Assembly (NCBI GenBank): GCA_020721065.1 | Contig: DYNM01000011.1 | Span: forward strand, 1 to 64,000 | Direction of reading: 5' to 3' | DNA length: 64,000 bases | Source of the DNA: Thiocystis violascens | Lineage (GTDB): Bacteria > Pseudomonadota > Gammaproteobacteria > Chromatiales > Chromatiaceae | Part shown: piece after piece, positions 18,510 through 30,446 of the stretch | Layout: every line of letters starts with the position of its first letter | Numbering within the stretch: position 1 is the stretch's first letter | The notes under the pieces: model-generated | Seen by the model: only the letters and a program-made list of their open reading frames with translations | Database searches by the model: none | What the model was told of the DNA's origin: nothing | Position numbers and translations under genes: made by a program

Positions 18510-18680
18510 TGTTGTTGTTCTCAGCACAGCGAAAAGTGAAAGGGAAAGCGAAAAATTTCCGTATTGTGACCGGCAGCATCTGAAACTGCCAACTGGATCA
18601 CAACGTGGCTGGCGCAGCCGCACTGACGCCGCGCTAAAATTGGTGCCTCGCGCCGCCCCCACAACCACCGAGGATTTGAT

Positions 18681-18968
18681 GTGACCTGCTCTGCACCCGC
18701 TCCTGATCGTTATCTCAGCTTTGAGGGCATCGCCTGCGATGACCACGCCCGCCGTCTCGTCGCCACCATTCGCGCCTGTTTAGCCGCGCCAGCAGCGTCG
18801 CCTTGGCAGCAATACTTCACGGTCAAGCTGGCAGAAAATGCGCAGCGTGGTCACGATGAGTTGTATTTTGTGGGCAGTCAGGTCAACGCGATCCGCGAAT
18901 TATTCGCCGTTTATGACCAGACCGACGCGCTGGAGTTGCTGGAACAGGTTGAGGAAGAGTGTTGTTGA
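18681..18968 (+). CDS. cowN: CowN, N2-fixation sustaining (CO protection) protein
   Basis: [26 protein letters not shown]...[35 protein letters not shown] start. Confidence 0.85.
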   Translation: MTCSAPAPDRYLSFEGIACDDHARRLVATIRACLAAPAASPWQQYFTVKLAENAQRGHDELYFVGSQVNAIRELFAVYDQTDALELLEQVEEECC

Positions 18969-19630
18969 TTTGACGCAGCGTTTGATCTCGCGCCAGCAGC
19001 CGTGAACAGCGTCGTAAATGTGCTTGCCCACGCCGCGCCCACGCTGGCGACGTCCAGTGGTCTCGTCACCAAATCTGCCAGTTGCGTCACCCGCAGCCCG
19101 GCGTAACCACACGGATTGATCCGCGTGAACGGCTCCAAATCCAACGCCACATTGAGCGCCAGCCCGTGCAACGTGCAGCCATGCCGCACCCGCAAACCCA
19201 GCGCCGCAATCTTGGCATCGGCGACGTACACGCCGGGCGCTCCTTCTCGTCGGCTGGCGCTGATGCCATCGGCAGCGAGCAGATCAATCACGCTTTGTTC
19301 CAACAGCGTCACCAGCCGCTTGATGCCCAGCGACGTGCGGCGCAAATCCAGTAGCACATACGCAATCAACTGTCCCGGCGCGTGATACGTCACCTGTCCA
19401 CCGCGATCTGACTGCACCACCGGAATCGTGCCCGGCGCGAGCAGATGTTCGTGTCGTCCCGCCAGCCCCAAGGTGAACACCGGCGCGTGTTCCAACAGCC
19501 AGAGTTCATCGGCAGTATCCGGCTGGCGCTGCGCCGTCCAGTCCTGCATCGCGTCAACGGTGGCGGCGTACGCTTGCAACCCATTGAATTTCCGCACGAT
19601 TGGCGGGTCCAGTGCAGTCACAGCGCCCAC
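18911..19630 (-). CDS. lipB: lipoyl(octanoyl) transferase LipB
   Basis: [44 protein letters not shown]. Confidence 0.95.
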   Translation of the reverse strand: MGAVTALDPPIVRKFNGLQAYAATVDAMQDWTAQRQPDTADELWLLEHAPVFTLGLAGRHEHLLAPGTIPVVQSDRGGQVTYHAPGQLIAYVLLDLRRTSLGIKRLVTLLEQSVIDLLAADGISASRREGAPGVYVADAKIAALGLRVRHGCTLHGLALNVALDLEPFTRINPCGYAGLRVTQLADLVTRPLDVASVGAAWASTFTTLFTAAGARSNAASNQQHSSSTCSSNSSASVWS

Positions 19631-19896
19631 ACTACCAACTCATGCGCCGTCAATTCGCAGTAAATCGCATCCAACTGCGCTCGGCTTTGCGCGTCGATGG
19701 TGACGGTGACGGCGATCCATTTCCCGCCGCGACTGGGGCGCACCGTCAGCGCGTTGGCATCCACCGCTGCGGCGTGACGGCTGATGATGTCGAGCATGAC
19801 TGCCTCCAAGCCGCGCTCGGCCAGCCCCATCGCTTTAATCGGGAAGCTGCACGGAAACGTCAGCAATGATGCGGGAATGGCGTCAGGCTCATTCAT
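19618..19896 (-). CDS. ybeD: YbeD/DUF493 family protein
   Basis: [12 protein letters not shown]...[13 protein letters not shown]; between lipB and dacA as in many gammaproteobacteria. Confidence 0.85.
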   Translation of the reverse strand: MNEPDAIPASLLTFPCSFPIKAMGLAERGLEAVMLDIISRHAAAVDANALTVRPSRGGKWIAVTVTIDAQSRAQLDAIYCELTAHELVVWAL

Positions 19897-21046
19897 GGGC
19901 GGAAAACTGCTTCAACACGGTGTCAACGGCTTGCCGCCACACATTGCCTTCCGTGATTTCCTCCAGCGCCACCACCGGCATTCGCACCAATTCCTCCTCA
20001 CCCAACGTGATGACGACATCGCCAACTGTTGCGCCCTTGGCAATCGGCGCGACGAAGTCGGAGGTTTTCTCCAGCCGCGCCGTCAACTTGTCATACAGCC
20101 CTTGCGGAATAGTGGCGGCGACATCAGACAACGGTCCCACCGGTAGCTCCGTCGCATTGCCGTACCACGCCCGCAAGGTCAGGATCGGCTGCTGCGCCGG
20201 ATACAGCAGATGATTTTCATAAAAGCGGAAGCCGTAATTGAGCAACGCCAAACTCGCATCTGCTCGCGCTTTATTGCTTGCCGTGCCGAGCACGACCGAA
20301 ATCAAGCGCATCGTGTTGCGTTTGGCAGAACCAATCAGGCAATAGCCAGCAGCTTTGGTGTAGCCAGTTTTGACGCCGTCGGTGCTGGGATCGCGCCGCA
20401 GCAGCGGATTGCGGTTTTGCTGCGTGATCTTGTTGTAAGTGAAATCGCGGGTGCTGTACCAAGCGTAATACTCAGGAAATTCCCGAATCAGCGCCAACGT
20501 CACTCGCGCCATATCACGGGCGGTGGTGTACAGCTCAGGATCGGGCAAACCGTTGGGATTGGTGTAATGACTGGCGGTCATGCCCAACCGCTGCGCGTGA
20601 TCGTTCATCAAATTGGCGAACGCCTCAACGCTGCCGGCGACGTGTTCCGCCAGCGCAATCGCGGCATCGTTGCCAGATTGAATCATCATCCCTTTCAGCA
20701 GGTCTTCGATCTTCACCCGCGTTCCGACCTGAATAAACATTTTGGAACCGCCAGTGCGCCACGCTCGCTCGCTAATCAACACCTCATCGCTGAGTTTGAT
20801 TTTGCCAGCGGCAATTTCACGGAACACGACGTAAGCGGTGACGATTTTAGTCAAGCTGGCGGGTTCGAGGCGTTCATCAGCGTTCTTTTCAATCAACGTT
20901 TTGCCGCTGTGAAAATCAACCAATAAATAACCACGCGCTGGCAATTCTGGCAGCGTTGGCAATGCTGGCGCGGGTGCGGCGACAACCAGCGGTGTCAACG
21001 TACACAACAATAACCACAGTAAATAACGGGTAAATACAGACATCAT
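19889..21046 (-). CDS. dacA: D-alanyl-D-alanine carboxypeptidase (PBP5/6-like)
   Basis: EPASLTKIVTAYVVF, SGNDAAIALAEHVAGS, DGVKTGYTKAAGYCLIGSA. Confidence 0.92.
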   Translation of the reverse strand: MMSVFTRYLLWLLLCTLTPLVVAAPAPALPTLPELPARGYLLVDFHSGKTLIEKNADERLEPASLTKIVTAYVVFREIAAGKIKLSDEVLISERAWRTGGSKMFIQVGTRVKIEDLLKGMMIQSGNDAAIALAEHVAGSVEAFANLMNDHAQRLGMTASHYTNPNGLPDPELYTTARDMARVTLALIREFPEYYAWYSTRDFTYNKITQQNRNPLLRRDPSTDGVKTGYTKAAGYCLIGSAKRNTMRLISVVLGTASNKARADASLALLNYGFRFYENHLLYPAQQPILTLRAWYGNATELPVGPLSDVAATIPQGLYDKLTARLEKTSDFVAPIAKGATVGDVVITLGEEELVRMPVVALEEITEGNVWRQAVDTVLKQFSAHE

Positions 21047-21102
21047 TGAGAAAAATCCGAGACTTAAATTAACAAGATCAAAGCTGTAGGCATTTTAACG
21101 CC

Positions 21103-21636
21103 TCATTTTGGAATTAACACCGTTGGCGGCGCGGCAGAAGCGGTCAAGCGCAACAGGATTTGATGATGCGCAATGCTTGCAACCGACTGCGATAACGGGC
21201 GCTGATTCAGTGGATGCCGCAGTGCTGGCGCAATCTCCAGCAGCGGCAGCAACATGAAATCCCGCGCCAGCAGCCCCGGATGTGGCACTTGCAACTGCGG
21301 CGTGTCCAACACCAGCTCGCCAAACAACAGCACGTCAATATCAATCGTGCGCGGGCCGTTTTTGATCTCGCGCACCCGCGCTAAATCATGTTCGATCTGT
21401 TGCAAGGCGGCGAGTAACTCCAGCGCGGAGTGCTGCGTGGTGACGCCCACGACCAGATTGATGAAGTCGGGCTGGGCGATGCCGCCCCACGGTCGCGTCA
21501 GATACCACGCTGATTCTTGCCAGTCGGAGGTCAGCGGCAGGTCACGCAGGCGTTGCAAACAGAGTGGAATATGGCGTTGGGGGTCGAGGTTGGAACCGAG
21601 CGCGAGATAAGCGCGGACGGGTGAATGAGCAGTCAT
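21103..21636 (-). CDS. folK: 2-amino-4-hydroxy-6-hydroxymethyldihydropteridine diphosphokinase
   Basis: ALGSNLDPQ, NGPRTIDIDVLLFG, VPHPGLLARDFMLLPLLEI. Confidence 0.92.
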   Translation of the reverse strand: MTAHSPVRAYLALGSNLDPQRHIPLCLQRLRDLPLTSDWQESAWYLTRPWGGIAQPDFINLVVGVTTQHSALELLAALQQIEHDLARVREIKNGPRTIDIDVLLFGELVLDTPQLQVPHPGLLARDFMLLPLLEIAPALRHPLNQRPLSQSVASIAHHQILLRLTASAAPPTVLIPK

Positions 21637-21745
21637 GGAAGGCGTGGCGTAAGTCAGCAGTGAACAGTGAAGACAACACTAGCCGATTGCCCGGACGTTG
21701 GGATAGATTGATGCGATTCTGTGTAACAGCATCAACAACGTAGCG

Positions 21746-22420
21746 ATGAGCGATATGACTCCACAATTGGCTTGGGCAGCGGGTTTAAGTGTTTATATTC
21801 TCATTGTGTTGGCGCTGACGCGCTTTCCATATCAATGGATGACTGCTCGCGGCATGGAGCCGATTCGGGCAGTTTATTACGTTCGCAAAATCGTTCACAT
21901 GGCAGCCGGCGGCGTTGGCTCAATCATGGTGCCGCTGGTGTTTACCGATCCTTGGTTTCCGCTCATCAGCGGGTTGTTATTGACGTTGCTGCTGTATGTA
22001 GCACACGCGAGCGGCTGGCGCTTTTACTGGTTCCAAACCGGCGACAATCGCAATGATGTCAAGTTTGCGCTGATGTGGGCACTGTCCGTTTCGCTGCTGT
22101 GGTGGCTGCTCAACGATCCGTGGCTGGCAATTTTACCCGCGCTGTATATGGCATTTGGCGACGGCATCACCGGCATCGTGCGCAACGCCGTCATCCGCAA
22201 ACGCTCAAAAAGCCCAATCGGTAACGTGTTTATGCTGTTGGTGTGTGCGCCGCTGGGTTGGTTGATCGGCGCACAAGCTGATCCAGCAATGCCGCTGTGG
22301 GGATTGGCGTCAGCGGTCGTGGCGACGGTGATTGAACGCCACGAATTCGGGCCGATTGATGACAACATTTTGATCACGGTGGCGGCGTCGGCGGTGTTGT
22401 TGTTGGGCACGGTGTTTTAG
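21746..22420 (+). CDS. polytopic membrane protein, phytol/dolichol-kinase or CTP-transferase-like
   Basis: Multiple TM segments; RKIVHMAAGG, MAFGDGITGIVRN. Confidence 0.5.
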   Translation: MSDMTPQLAWAAGLSVYILIVLALTRFPYQWMTARGMEPIRAVYYVRKIVHMAAGGVGSIMVPLVFTDPWFPLISGLLLTLLLYVAHASGWRFYWFQTGDNRNDVKFALMWALSVSLLWWLLNDPWLAILPALYMAFGDGITGIVRNAVIRKRSKSPIGNVFMLLVCAPLGWLIGAQADPAMPLWGLASAVVATVIERHEFGPIDDNILITVAASAVLLLGTVF

Positions 22421-22443
22421 TTGTCGGTTGGCAGTTGTCAGTC
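22416..22443. repeat. fragment of TIR element family (copy 4)
   Basis: TTTTAGTTGTCGGTTGGCAGTTGTCAGT; overlaps the stop codon of the preceding ORF. Confidence 0.5.
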
Positions 22444-22538
22444 AAGCCAGACGCCCGCGTTATACTGCTGACGCCGCAGTCGCATTGAAGTCAATCAACT
22501 TATTGATTGGCTTTATTTTTTAGTTATGCAAGGAGTGA

Positions 22539-23819
<1,281 letters not shown>

Positions 23820-23883
23820 TCAATCACTTGGCTTGATCAACCGCCGTTAGGCACTGCTGAAACAATGGGGAATTGATGACGCG

Positions 23884-24162
23884 ATGCGGCGATTGATTAC
23901 GGTGCTCATAATTCTGCTGATAACTCTGCAATACCGCCTTTGGGTGGGTCCGGGCAGCCTCGCGGAGCTGCGCACGTTCAAACAAGACCTTGCGTTGCTA
24001 GAAGATGAATTGGTGCAGTTGCGGGCGCGGAATCAGGAGCTGCAAGCAGAAGTGGTTGATCTCAGCGAAGGTGAAGAGGCGGTGGAGGAACGCGCACGAA
24101 CGGAACTCGGGATGATTAAAGCCGGGGAAATGTTCATTCAAGTGCTTGAAAAACAAAAATAA
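23884..24162 (+). CDS. ftsB: cell division protein FtsB
   Basis: Short TM + coiled-coil; between eno and ispD. Confidence 0.9.
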   Translation: MRRLITVLIILLITLQYRLWVGPGSLAELRTFKQDLALLEDELVQLRARNQELQAEVVDLSEGEEAVEERARTELGMIKAGEMFIQVLEKQK

Positions 24163-24239
24163 ATCATCGGTTCACAGCGCCCTTCTCCTCATGCCGGAGC
24201 GGGGCTTTTTTTGGCGATCACAGCATCACTGCGCACAAC

Positions 24240-24956
24240 ATGACTCACATTTCTCAATTCTGGGCGATTTTACCTGCCGCTGGCGTCGGTCGCCGCATGG
24301 GCAGCGCCATTCCGAAGCAATATCTTGATCTGGCGGGACGCGCCGTGATTGAACACACGCTGGAGGTGTTTCTCGCTGACGACCGCATCCGCGCCATCGT
24401 CGTTGCGCTTGATCCGGCAGATGGTTATTGGGATGACACGCGCTATGCCGCGCATCCTCAAGTCATCCGCGCTTGCGGTGGTGCGGAACGCTGTCACTCG
24501 GTACGCAATGCGCTCACGGCAGTAACGGCGGCTGGCGCTCACGAGCAAGATTGGGTGTTGGTACACGATGCGGCGCGACCGTGTTTGCAAGCGACTGATT
24601 TGGATCATTTAATCACGACGTTGCGTGATGATGCAGTCGGTGGGCTGCTCGGGATTCCAGTGCGCGATACGATGAAACGCGCTGCTGCCAACGGACGGAT
24701 CGCTGAGACTGTTGATCGCGCCAGCCTTTGGCACGCCTACACTCCGCAAATGTTTCGACTGGGGTTGCTGAGTCGGGCGCTGGATGCCGCGCTGACTGCC
24801 AATGAACTGGTCACTGATGACGCCGCTGCGTTGGAACGGCTGGGTTATGCGCCGCGTTTCGTCGAAGGTCACGCCGATAACATCAAAATCACTCGCGCTG
24901 AAGATTTGCCGCTGGCGCGGTTTTATTTGCGGCAACAAGGGCGGATCGAACGCTGA
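24240..24956 (+). CDS. ispD: 2-C-methyl-D-erythritol 4-phosphate cytidylyltransferase
   Basis: ILPAAGVGRRMGSAIPKQYLDLAGR; VLVHDAARPCL. Confidence 0.95.
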   Translation: MTHISQFWAILPAAGVGRRMGSAIPKQYLDLAGRAVIEHTLEVFLADDRIRAIVVALDPADGYWDDTRYAAHPQVIRACGGAERCHSVRNALTAVTAAGAHEQDWVLVHDAARPCLQATDLDHLITTLRDDAVGGLLGIPVRDTMKRAAANGRIAETVDRASLWHAYTPQMFRLGLLSRALDAALTANELVTDDAAALERLGYAPRFVEGHADNIKITRAEDLPLARFYLRQQGRIER

Positions 24957-24962
24957 AATCGC

Positions 24963-25517
24963 TCAACTACCTGCTTTGCGTACCAACTGGAGCGGCTGTG
25001 GGCCGAGCAATTTGATCTGGTGGGCTTGTGCAAACGGTGGGCGCACGCCCACCACGTCTGGTGCAATCGGCAATTCCCGCCCGGCGCGTTCGGCCAGCGT
25101 CGCCAGCAGCACCGTCGCTGGTCGCCCGTAATCAAACAGCACATTCAGCGCCGCCCGAATCGTGCGCCCGCTTTGCAGCACATCGTCAACCACAATCAAA
25201 TGTCGGTTATCTATGCTCACCGGCAGCGAGGAAGGACGCACCTGCGGATGAATGCCAATCCGCGTGAAATCATCGCGGTAAAACGAAATATCGAGATGAC
25301 CCAGCGGCTGCGTCAATCCCAACAGCGCATGTAACCGCTCCGCCACCCACACTCCGCCGGTGTGAATGCCGATCATCAACGGATTGCTCATCTCGCGTCG
25401 CGCCAGCACTGCCGCTAATTCGGCGGCCATAGTCACGAGAACGGTGTCCAGCGTCGCGGCATCCACCAAGATGTCTGGCACAGGTGCTTCAGCAGCACAA
25501 GGATCAGGATTGGTCAC
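24963..25517 (-). CDS. pyrR: PyrR bifunctional regulator/uracil phosphoribosyltransferase
   Basis: [37 protein letters not shown] start at 25517 preferred. Confidence 0.9.
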   Translation of the reverse strand: MTNPDPCAAEAPVPDILVDAATLDTVLVTMAAELAAVLARREMSNPLMIGIHTGGVWVAERLHALLGLTQPLGHLDISFYRDDFTRIGIHPQVRPSSLPVSIDNRHLIVVDDVLQSGRTIRAALNVLFDYGRPATVLLATLAERAGRELPIAPDVVGVRPPFAQAHQIKLLGPQPLQLVRKAGS

Positions 25518-25917
25518 AGAGCCATGTTTCCAAAATGAGGGTCGCAGCAAGCGCATCGACTGCTTCCCGTGACGGTGAATGATGCCCGGGACGGGCGGAT
25601 AACTGCTGGCGGGCGTCAAGCGAGGTCAAGCGTTCATCAATCAAATGCACCGGCAAGCGATAGCGCCCGTGCAATTGGCGTGAAAACCGATGTACCAGCG
25701 GCGACCAGTTGACTTCGGTGTCATCCATATTGAACGGCAAACCCACAATCAACGCGCTCGGTTGCCAATCAGTCATCAACGCCGTGATCCCAACCCAATC
25801 AGGTTGTTGATTGCGATGGCGCAGCGTCGTCAACGGCGTGGCGGAACGGGTAATCAACTGCCCCACCGCAATCCCGATCTTGCGCGTCCCAAAATCAAAG
25901 CCGAGAACAACTGACAT
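25504..25917 (-). CDS. ruvX: Holliday junction resolvase-like RuvX/YqgF
   Basis: [28 protein letters not shown]. Confidence 0.93.
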   Translation of the reverse strand: MSVVLGFDFGTRKIGIAVGQLITRSATPLTTLRHRNQQPDWVGITALMTDWQPSALIVGLPFNMDDTEVNWSPLVHRFSRQLHGRYRLPVHLIDERLTSLDARQQLSARPGHHSPSREAVDALAATLILETWLCDQS

Positions 25918-25941
25918 CAGCGGTGCTCGCCACGCGCCAGC

Positions 25942-26508
25942 TTAGGCATGACCGACTTCGCCACTGAGCAGATGCAGGTCTTCTACGCCCAGCAATTGCG
26001 CCGCTGCCAGCCATCGCGCTTCGGGCGGCAACCGAAATAAAATGTCAGTACTCGCCGGACCGTTGAGCCACGAATTCGCCCGCATTTCCTGCTCCAATTG
26101 CCCACCGCCCCAACCGGCATAACCCAAGGCGATAAAAATTTGTGCGGGACCTTCACCGTTAGCAATGGCTTCTAACACGTCCCGCGACGTGGTCACGCTG
26201 ATGTCTGGCGTGATCGCCAAGGTGGAATCAAACGCCGGTCCGCCGCTGTGAATCACAAAGCCGCGATCCGTTTGCACCGGTCCGCCTTGATACACCGGCG
26301 TTTTGCGTACCGCGCTGTGATCGGTGGTGATGTCAAGCTGGGTGAGCAGATCGCCGAGCGTCACTTCTAACGGGCGATTGATGACAATCCCCATTGCGCC
26401 TTGTTCTGTGTGTTCGCAGACATAGGTCACGGTGCGAGCGAAGTTTGGGTCTTGCAGCCCGGGCATCGCAATGAGGAAATGATTGGTGAGTGAAGAGCTA
26501 AATGGCAT
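25942..26508 (-). CDS. yqgE: YqgE/AlgH family protein
   Basis: LTNHFLIAMPGLQDPNFARTVTYVCEHTEQGAMGIVINRPLEV. Confidence 0.95.
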   Translation of the reverse strand: MPFSSSLTNHFLIAMPGLQDPNFARTVTYVCEHTEQGAMGIVINRPLEVTLGDLLTQLDITTDHSAVRKTPVYQGGPVQTDRGFVIHSGGPAFDSTLAITPDISVTTSRDVLEAIANGEGPAQIFIALGYAGWGGGQLEQEMRANSWLNGPASTDILFRLPPEARWLAAAQLLGVEDLHLLSGEVGHA

Positions 26509-26643
26509 GGCGCTAGTATCCTAATCGATGCTTGGTCAAGCAAGCCTGCGCACGAGCGGCGGAGTGTCTAATGTAAACTCAAATCCCAGCGCCTGTTTGC
26601 GATCCGTGCGCGGCATCACCTGCGATGATGTCTGTCAAATTGT

Positions 26644-26775
26644 TTAGGAGTGACGCAGTTGCAAAAAGTTGTTGGTTGTCAGTGATTCAGTGATAACCGT
26701 GTTTTTTACTGACAACCGACAACTGACAACCGACAACTAAATCAATAGCTTATATCGCAATTGCGTAACTTCTAT
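26644..26775 (+). repeat. TIR element copy 5 (orientation A), near complete
   Basis: TTAGGAGTGACGCAGTTGCAAAAAGTTGTTGG...ACAACTAAATCAATAGCTTATATCGCAATTGCGTAACTTCTA. Confidence 0.85.
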
Positions 26776-26802
26776 TGTTTTTTAAGCAGCGAGACTGTTT
26801 CA

Positions 26803-27444
26803 ATGTATGCGTATCAACGTCAATTTCTCGATTTTGCCATTGAAATCGGCGCACTACGGTTCGGTGAATTTACGCTGAAATCCGGGCGCAAAAGTCCTTA
26901 TTTTTTCAATGCCGGTGGCTTTGATACCGGAGCGCGTTTGGTGCAGCTTGCCCGTGCGTATGCCCACTGCATCGTCCACGCCGATTTAGAGTTCACCGTC
27001 CTGTACGGCCCCGCCTACAAAGGCATTCCTTTAGCAACCGCCACCAGCCTCACCCTCGCGCACGAGCACGGGCGTGAAACGCCATTTGCTTTTAATCGCA
27101 AGGAAATCAAGGATCACGGCGAAGGCGGGTTGATCGTCGGCACTCCGCTCGCCGGACAAGTGCTGATTATCGACGACGTCATTACTGCTGGTACCTCGGT
27201 GCGCGAATCAGTAGACATCATCCGCGCTGCGGGCGCAGTGCCAGCGGGCGTGGTGATTGCCTTAGATCGACAAGAGCGCGGACAGCACGGCGGTTCGGCA
27301 GTGGACGAAGTACGCGCCACCTTTGATCTGCCCGTCTTCAGCATTTTGACGCTCACTGATCTGCTGGTTTACCTCGAAGATGCCGCTACCGCCCCGGAGG
27401 TCGCAACCGCCGTGCGCGACTATCGCGCCACTTACGGGGTGTGA
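26803..27444 (+). CDS. pyrE: orotate phosphoribosyltransferase
   Basis: [55 protein letters not shown] at 26803 preferred over the upstream TTG at 26761, which lies in a repeat. Confidence 0.95.
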   Translation: MYAYQRQFLDFAIEIGALRFGEFTLKSGRKSPYFFNAGGFDTGARLVQLARAYAHCIVHADLEFTVLYGPAYKGIPLATATSLTLAHEHGRETPFAFNRKEIKDHGEGGLIVGTPLAGQVLIIDDVITAGTSVRESVDIIRAAGAVPAGVVIALDRQERGQHGGSAVDEVRATFDLPVFSILTLTDLLVYLEDAATAPEVATAVRDYRATYGV

Positions 27445-27445
27445 C

Positions 27446-28438
27446 ATGCGTCCGCGCCGCCTCATTCCCCTCTGCACCACCGTGCTGTGGAGCGCCAGCC
27501 TCTTCACCGCCGGAGTATTCGGCGTCGCCGCAGAAGGACAGCTCTATCGCTGGGTCGATGACAGCGGCGTCGTGCATTATTCCGACCGCATTCCGCCCCA
27601 ACAAATTGAGCAAGGACACACCACGCTCAATCGGGAAGGCATCCGCACCGAGGTAGTCGCGCCCGCGCCGACTGCGGAAGACCTCAAACGCATCGCCGAA
27701 CAGGAGCGGTTGCAACAGGAAGCCGCTCGCCGTGCGACCCAAGAACGCCAAACCAATCAGGAACTGCTGCAACGCTTTCATTCGGTTGAAGATTTATTGC
27801 TCACCCGCGACGGCAAAATTGCTGCGATTGACGCTCTCAACCAAACCACCCGCGATCAAATTCGCCAAGCGCAACAGCGCCTGCGTGATCTGCACAAGCA
27901 ACGGCTGACGCGGCAGCCGCAAGACCCACCGTTGCCAGTGTCTTTTGCGGCGGATGTGGCGCAGGTTGAGCAACAGATTCGCGCTGGCTACACCACGATT
28001 GTCAGCCAAGAATTCCAAAAACTCGCCATTCACGCCGACTTCAATCAATTGCAAGCCCGTTATCTCGCCTTGAAAAACAACACCGCCTCCGGGTCACATC
28101 TGTCAGCACCACCGCTCGCGCCACCGGAACTCGCCAACAATCTTGTGCGTTGCACAAGCGTTGCGACCTGCCAACGCGCTTGGCAAACCGCACAAGCCTA
28201 CGTTCGCGCCCAGCCCGACATCCGCGAAGAACTCAGCGGCGCGGGGCTATTGATCGCAGTGCAGCGCGATGAGCGCGAAGAGCGCCTGCTCACTTTGGTA
28301 TGGATTCAGCCGCCGACGGATGCGGCGGTGTCACTGTATTTGGATTTGGAATGTAAAAACCGGCGCACCGCCAGCTTGATCTGCACCAATCAAGCAGCAC
28401 TCAAGGCGCGTGATGGTTTTCGGGCGGCGCTGGAATGA
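27446..28438 (+). CDS. DUF4124 domain protein
   Basis: GQLYRWVDDSGVVHYSDRIPPQQ after a signal-like N-terminus. Confidence 0.8.
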   Translation: MRPRRLIPLCTTVLWSASLFTAGVFGVAAEGQLYRWVDDSGVVHYSDRIPPQQIEQGHTTLNREGIRTEVVAPAPTAEDLKRIAEQERLQQEAARRATQERQTNQELLQRFHSVEDLLLTRDGKIAAIDALNQTTRDQIRQAQQRLRDLHKQRLTRQPQDPPLPVSFAADVAQVEQQIRAGYTTIVSQEFQKLAIHADFNQLQARYLALKNNTASGSHLSAPPLAPPELANNLVRCTSVATCQRAWQTAQAYVRAQPDIREELSGAGLLIAVQRDEREERLLTLVWIQPPTDAAVSLYLDLECKNRRTASLICTNQAALKARDGFRAALE

Positions 28439-29772
28439 GCAGTGGTCATTTTCTGCGCCAACCTCCTGCGTGGACAGCAAAACGCTTGACGCAGTTGACG
28501 TCTGGATTGTTGGTTATTAGCACGGCGACGGTGACGGTTGCGCACAATCAATTGCATGGCCCGGCGCTGCATGTGTTGATTTTATTGAGTTTTATTTGGA
28601 TGGCACTCCGAGCAGTCGCGCCATTGCCCGGCACTGCCGCAGCGCGTCGCGCCAAACGTTTGGCTGCACCATTTTTGGTCTATGCCTTGATCGCCATTCT
28701 GTCTGCCGCTCATGCCGGTTTTGATGACCGCGCCGTCAACGGACTTGATCATTTCAGTTACTTTTTAGCGGGCGGGATGCTGCTGCCGTTTCTGGTTGCC
28801 ATGCGCCCACCAGCCGATTGGTTTTGGTTCGCTATCGGCGCGACTGCCTTGCTATCTGGCATTTACGCGGGTTGGGAAATGCACACGTTGAGCGGTGCTT
28901 TTCACCACGCGACGGGCATGGATTACCGCGCTGGTGGCAGCAAGGGCAAACCAATTCCGTTTGGCGACATCGCAACGTTGACCACTGCGTTGAGCGTGTT
29001 GGCAGCCTGCGTGTTTTATGCGGCACGACGACGCGGAGCGTGGTTCTTTCTCCTTGCAGCGGCGGTTGGCAGTTATGCCAGTTTTGTGTCTGGCACACGC
29101 GGGGCGTGGGTGTTTTATCCGACGGCGCTGCTGGTAATTGGTGGCTATCTCTGGCAGCAATTCCCGACGCGGCGGCGCTGGATGTTAGTCAGTCTGTTGA
29201 GTGTGACGCTATGCGGTGGGGCGCTGCTGGCGCATTCGGCGCTGATTCAAGGTCGCTTCGCTATTGCGATGACGGAAATTCAGGACTATCGCGCCGGCGC
29301 GGGAGTGAGTTCTGGCAATGCGCTGGGTGAACGGTTTGAGATGTGGCGAGCGGCGGTGATGGCGGGACGTGAACAGCCGCTGTTGGGGATTGGCGTCGGT
29401 CATCTCAACGCCTATTTCAAACAGTTAGCGACCGCAGGGCTGATTGCGCCGGCGATTATGGAATTTAATCAGGGCCACGGCCACACTCACGCGCACAACG
29501 ATTATCTCCACGCGCTGGCGACGTGCGGGGTGCTGGGTTTGAGTGGGTTGCTGCTGGTATATCTCGTGCCGTTGACGGTGTTTGTGCGGGCGGCGCTGCA
29601 TGAACATCTCTCAAAGCGGGGTTTGAATTACGCGGGGATACTCACTTTATTGGGTTATATGCAGTTTTCTTTGACGGATTCAGTATTACTAACGCGCATT
29701 ACAGCGGCTTTTTTTGTATTGTTATGCTGTTGGTTGCTGGCGCTATCAATTGGGTTACATCAAGAAAAATAG
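28435..29772 (+). CDS. O-antigen ligase/Wzy-like polytopic membrane protein
   Basis: About 10 TM segments; FNQGHGHTHAHNDYLHALATCGVLGLSGL. Confidence 0.85.
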   Translation: MSSGHFLRQPPAWTAKRLTQLTSGLLVISTATVTVAHNQLHGPALHVLILLSFIWMALRAVAPLPGTAAARRAKRLAAPFLVYALIAILSAAHAGFDDRAVNGLDHFSYFLAGGMLLPFLVAMRPPADWFWFAIGATALLSGIYAGWEMHTLSGAFHHATGMDYRAGGSKGKPIPFGDIATLTTALSVLAACVFYAARRRGAWFFLLAAAVGSYASFVSGTRGAWVFYPTALLVIGGYLWQQFPTRRRWMLVSLLSVTLCGGALLAHSALIQGRFAIAMTEIQDYRAGAGVSSGNALGERFEMWRAAVMAGREQPLLGIGVGHLNAYFKQLATAGLIAPAIMEFNQGHGHTHAHNDYLHALATCGVLGLSGLLLVYLVPLTVFVRAALHEHLSKRGLNYAGILTLLGYMQFSLTDSVLLTRITAAFFVLLCCWLLALSIGLHQEK

Positions 29773-29814
29773 TGCTAATAATTGGAACGGTGTAACGAGC
29801 ACTAAGCTAGTGTT

Positions 29815-29898
29815 TTTAGTTGTCAGTTATCAATTGCCAGTAAAAAGTGCGGCTGTCACTGATAACCGACAACTTTTTACAACTGCGTCACTCGTAGG
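29815..29898 (-). repeat. TIR element copy 6 (orientation B, left end missing)
   Basis: TTAGTTGTCAGTTATCAATTGCCAGTAAAAAGTGCGGCTGTCACTGATAACCGACAACTTTTTACAACTGCGTCACTCGTAG. Confidence 0.75.
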
Positions 29899-30257
29899 GT
29901 AAACAACAGCACTATAAAAAATAGATAGATTCAAGCATCACTGCGGCAGTGCTTATTTTAATCACAAAATTGACTGAACGCCGCGCTCCAGTGTTGTATT
30001 ACGTTTTGAAGTGGAGAAAGCCTGCGCCAGTTGGCAAACCACCGAGCGCATTTGTATTGTGGAAAAATCAAAGCAGCATGATCACTTATAGAGTGACTTT
30101 TTACCTGCAAGTGTAGATTTAGCGCGGATAAAAATTTGAATGCCGCGCTTAATCAATACGGTCTGGACACGCTGACAGCCAGACCTTAAATGCACACAAA
30201 AGCAAAGTGAGACATAAGTTTTATCTTGGCTTTTGCGTTGACGGTGTGAATAGATAC

Positions 30258-30356
30258 TAGAAGTTAAACAGTTGCAATATAAGCTATTGATTAAGTTATT
30301 AGTGATCGGTGATCACCACGTTTTTTACTGACAACCGACAACTTTTTAGCTTCTTA
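30258..30356 (-). repeat. TIR element copy 7 (orientation B)
   Basis: TAGAAGTTAAACAGTTGCAATATAAGCTATTGATTAAG...ACTGACAACCGACAACTTTTTAGCTTCTTA. Confidence 0.75.
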
Positions 30357-30446
30357 GTGTGAACGGTATTGCGCCCGCACCTGTGGCGATCAATTAAACT
30401 GCGCCCACCTAAAAAAAGACAACCCGTTTAGAGGACGACCAGCACC

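Noticed and set aside
18510-18680. Sigma-54/NifA sites upstream of cowN
   Set aside because: No acceptable TGGCAC-N5-TTGC or TGT-N10-ACA match seen by eye.
22492-22520. CAATCAA-CTTA-TTGATTG hairpin before eno
   Set aside because: Short stem with interrupted T-run; may be a weak terminator but not strong enough to claim.
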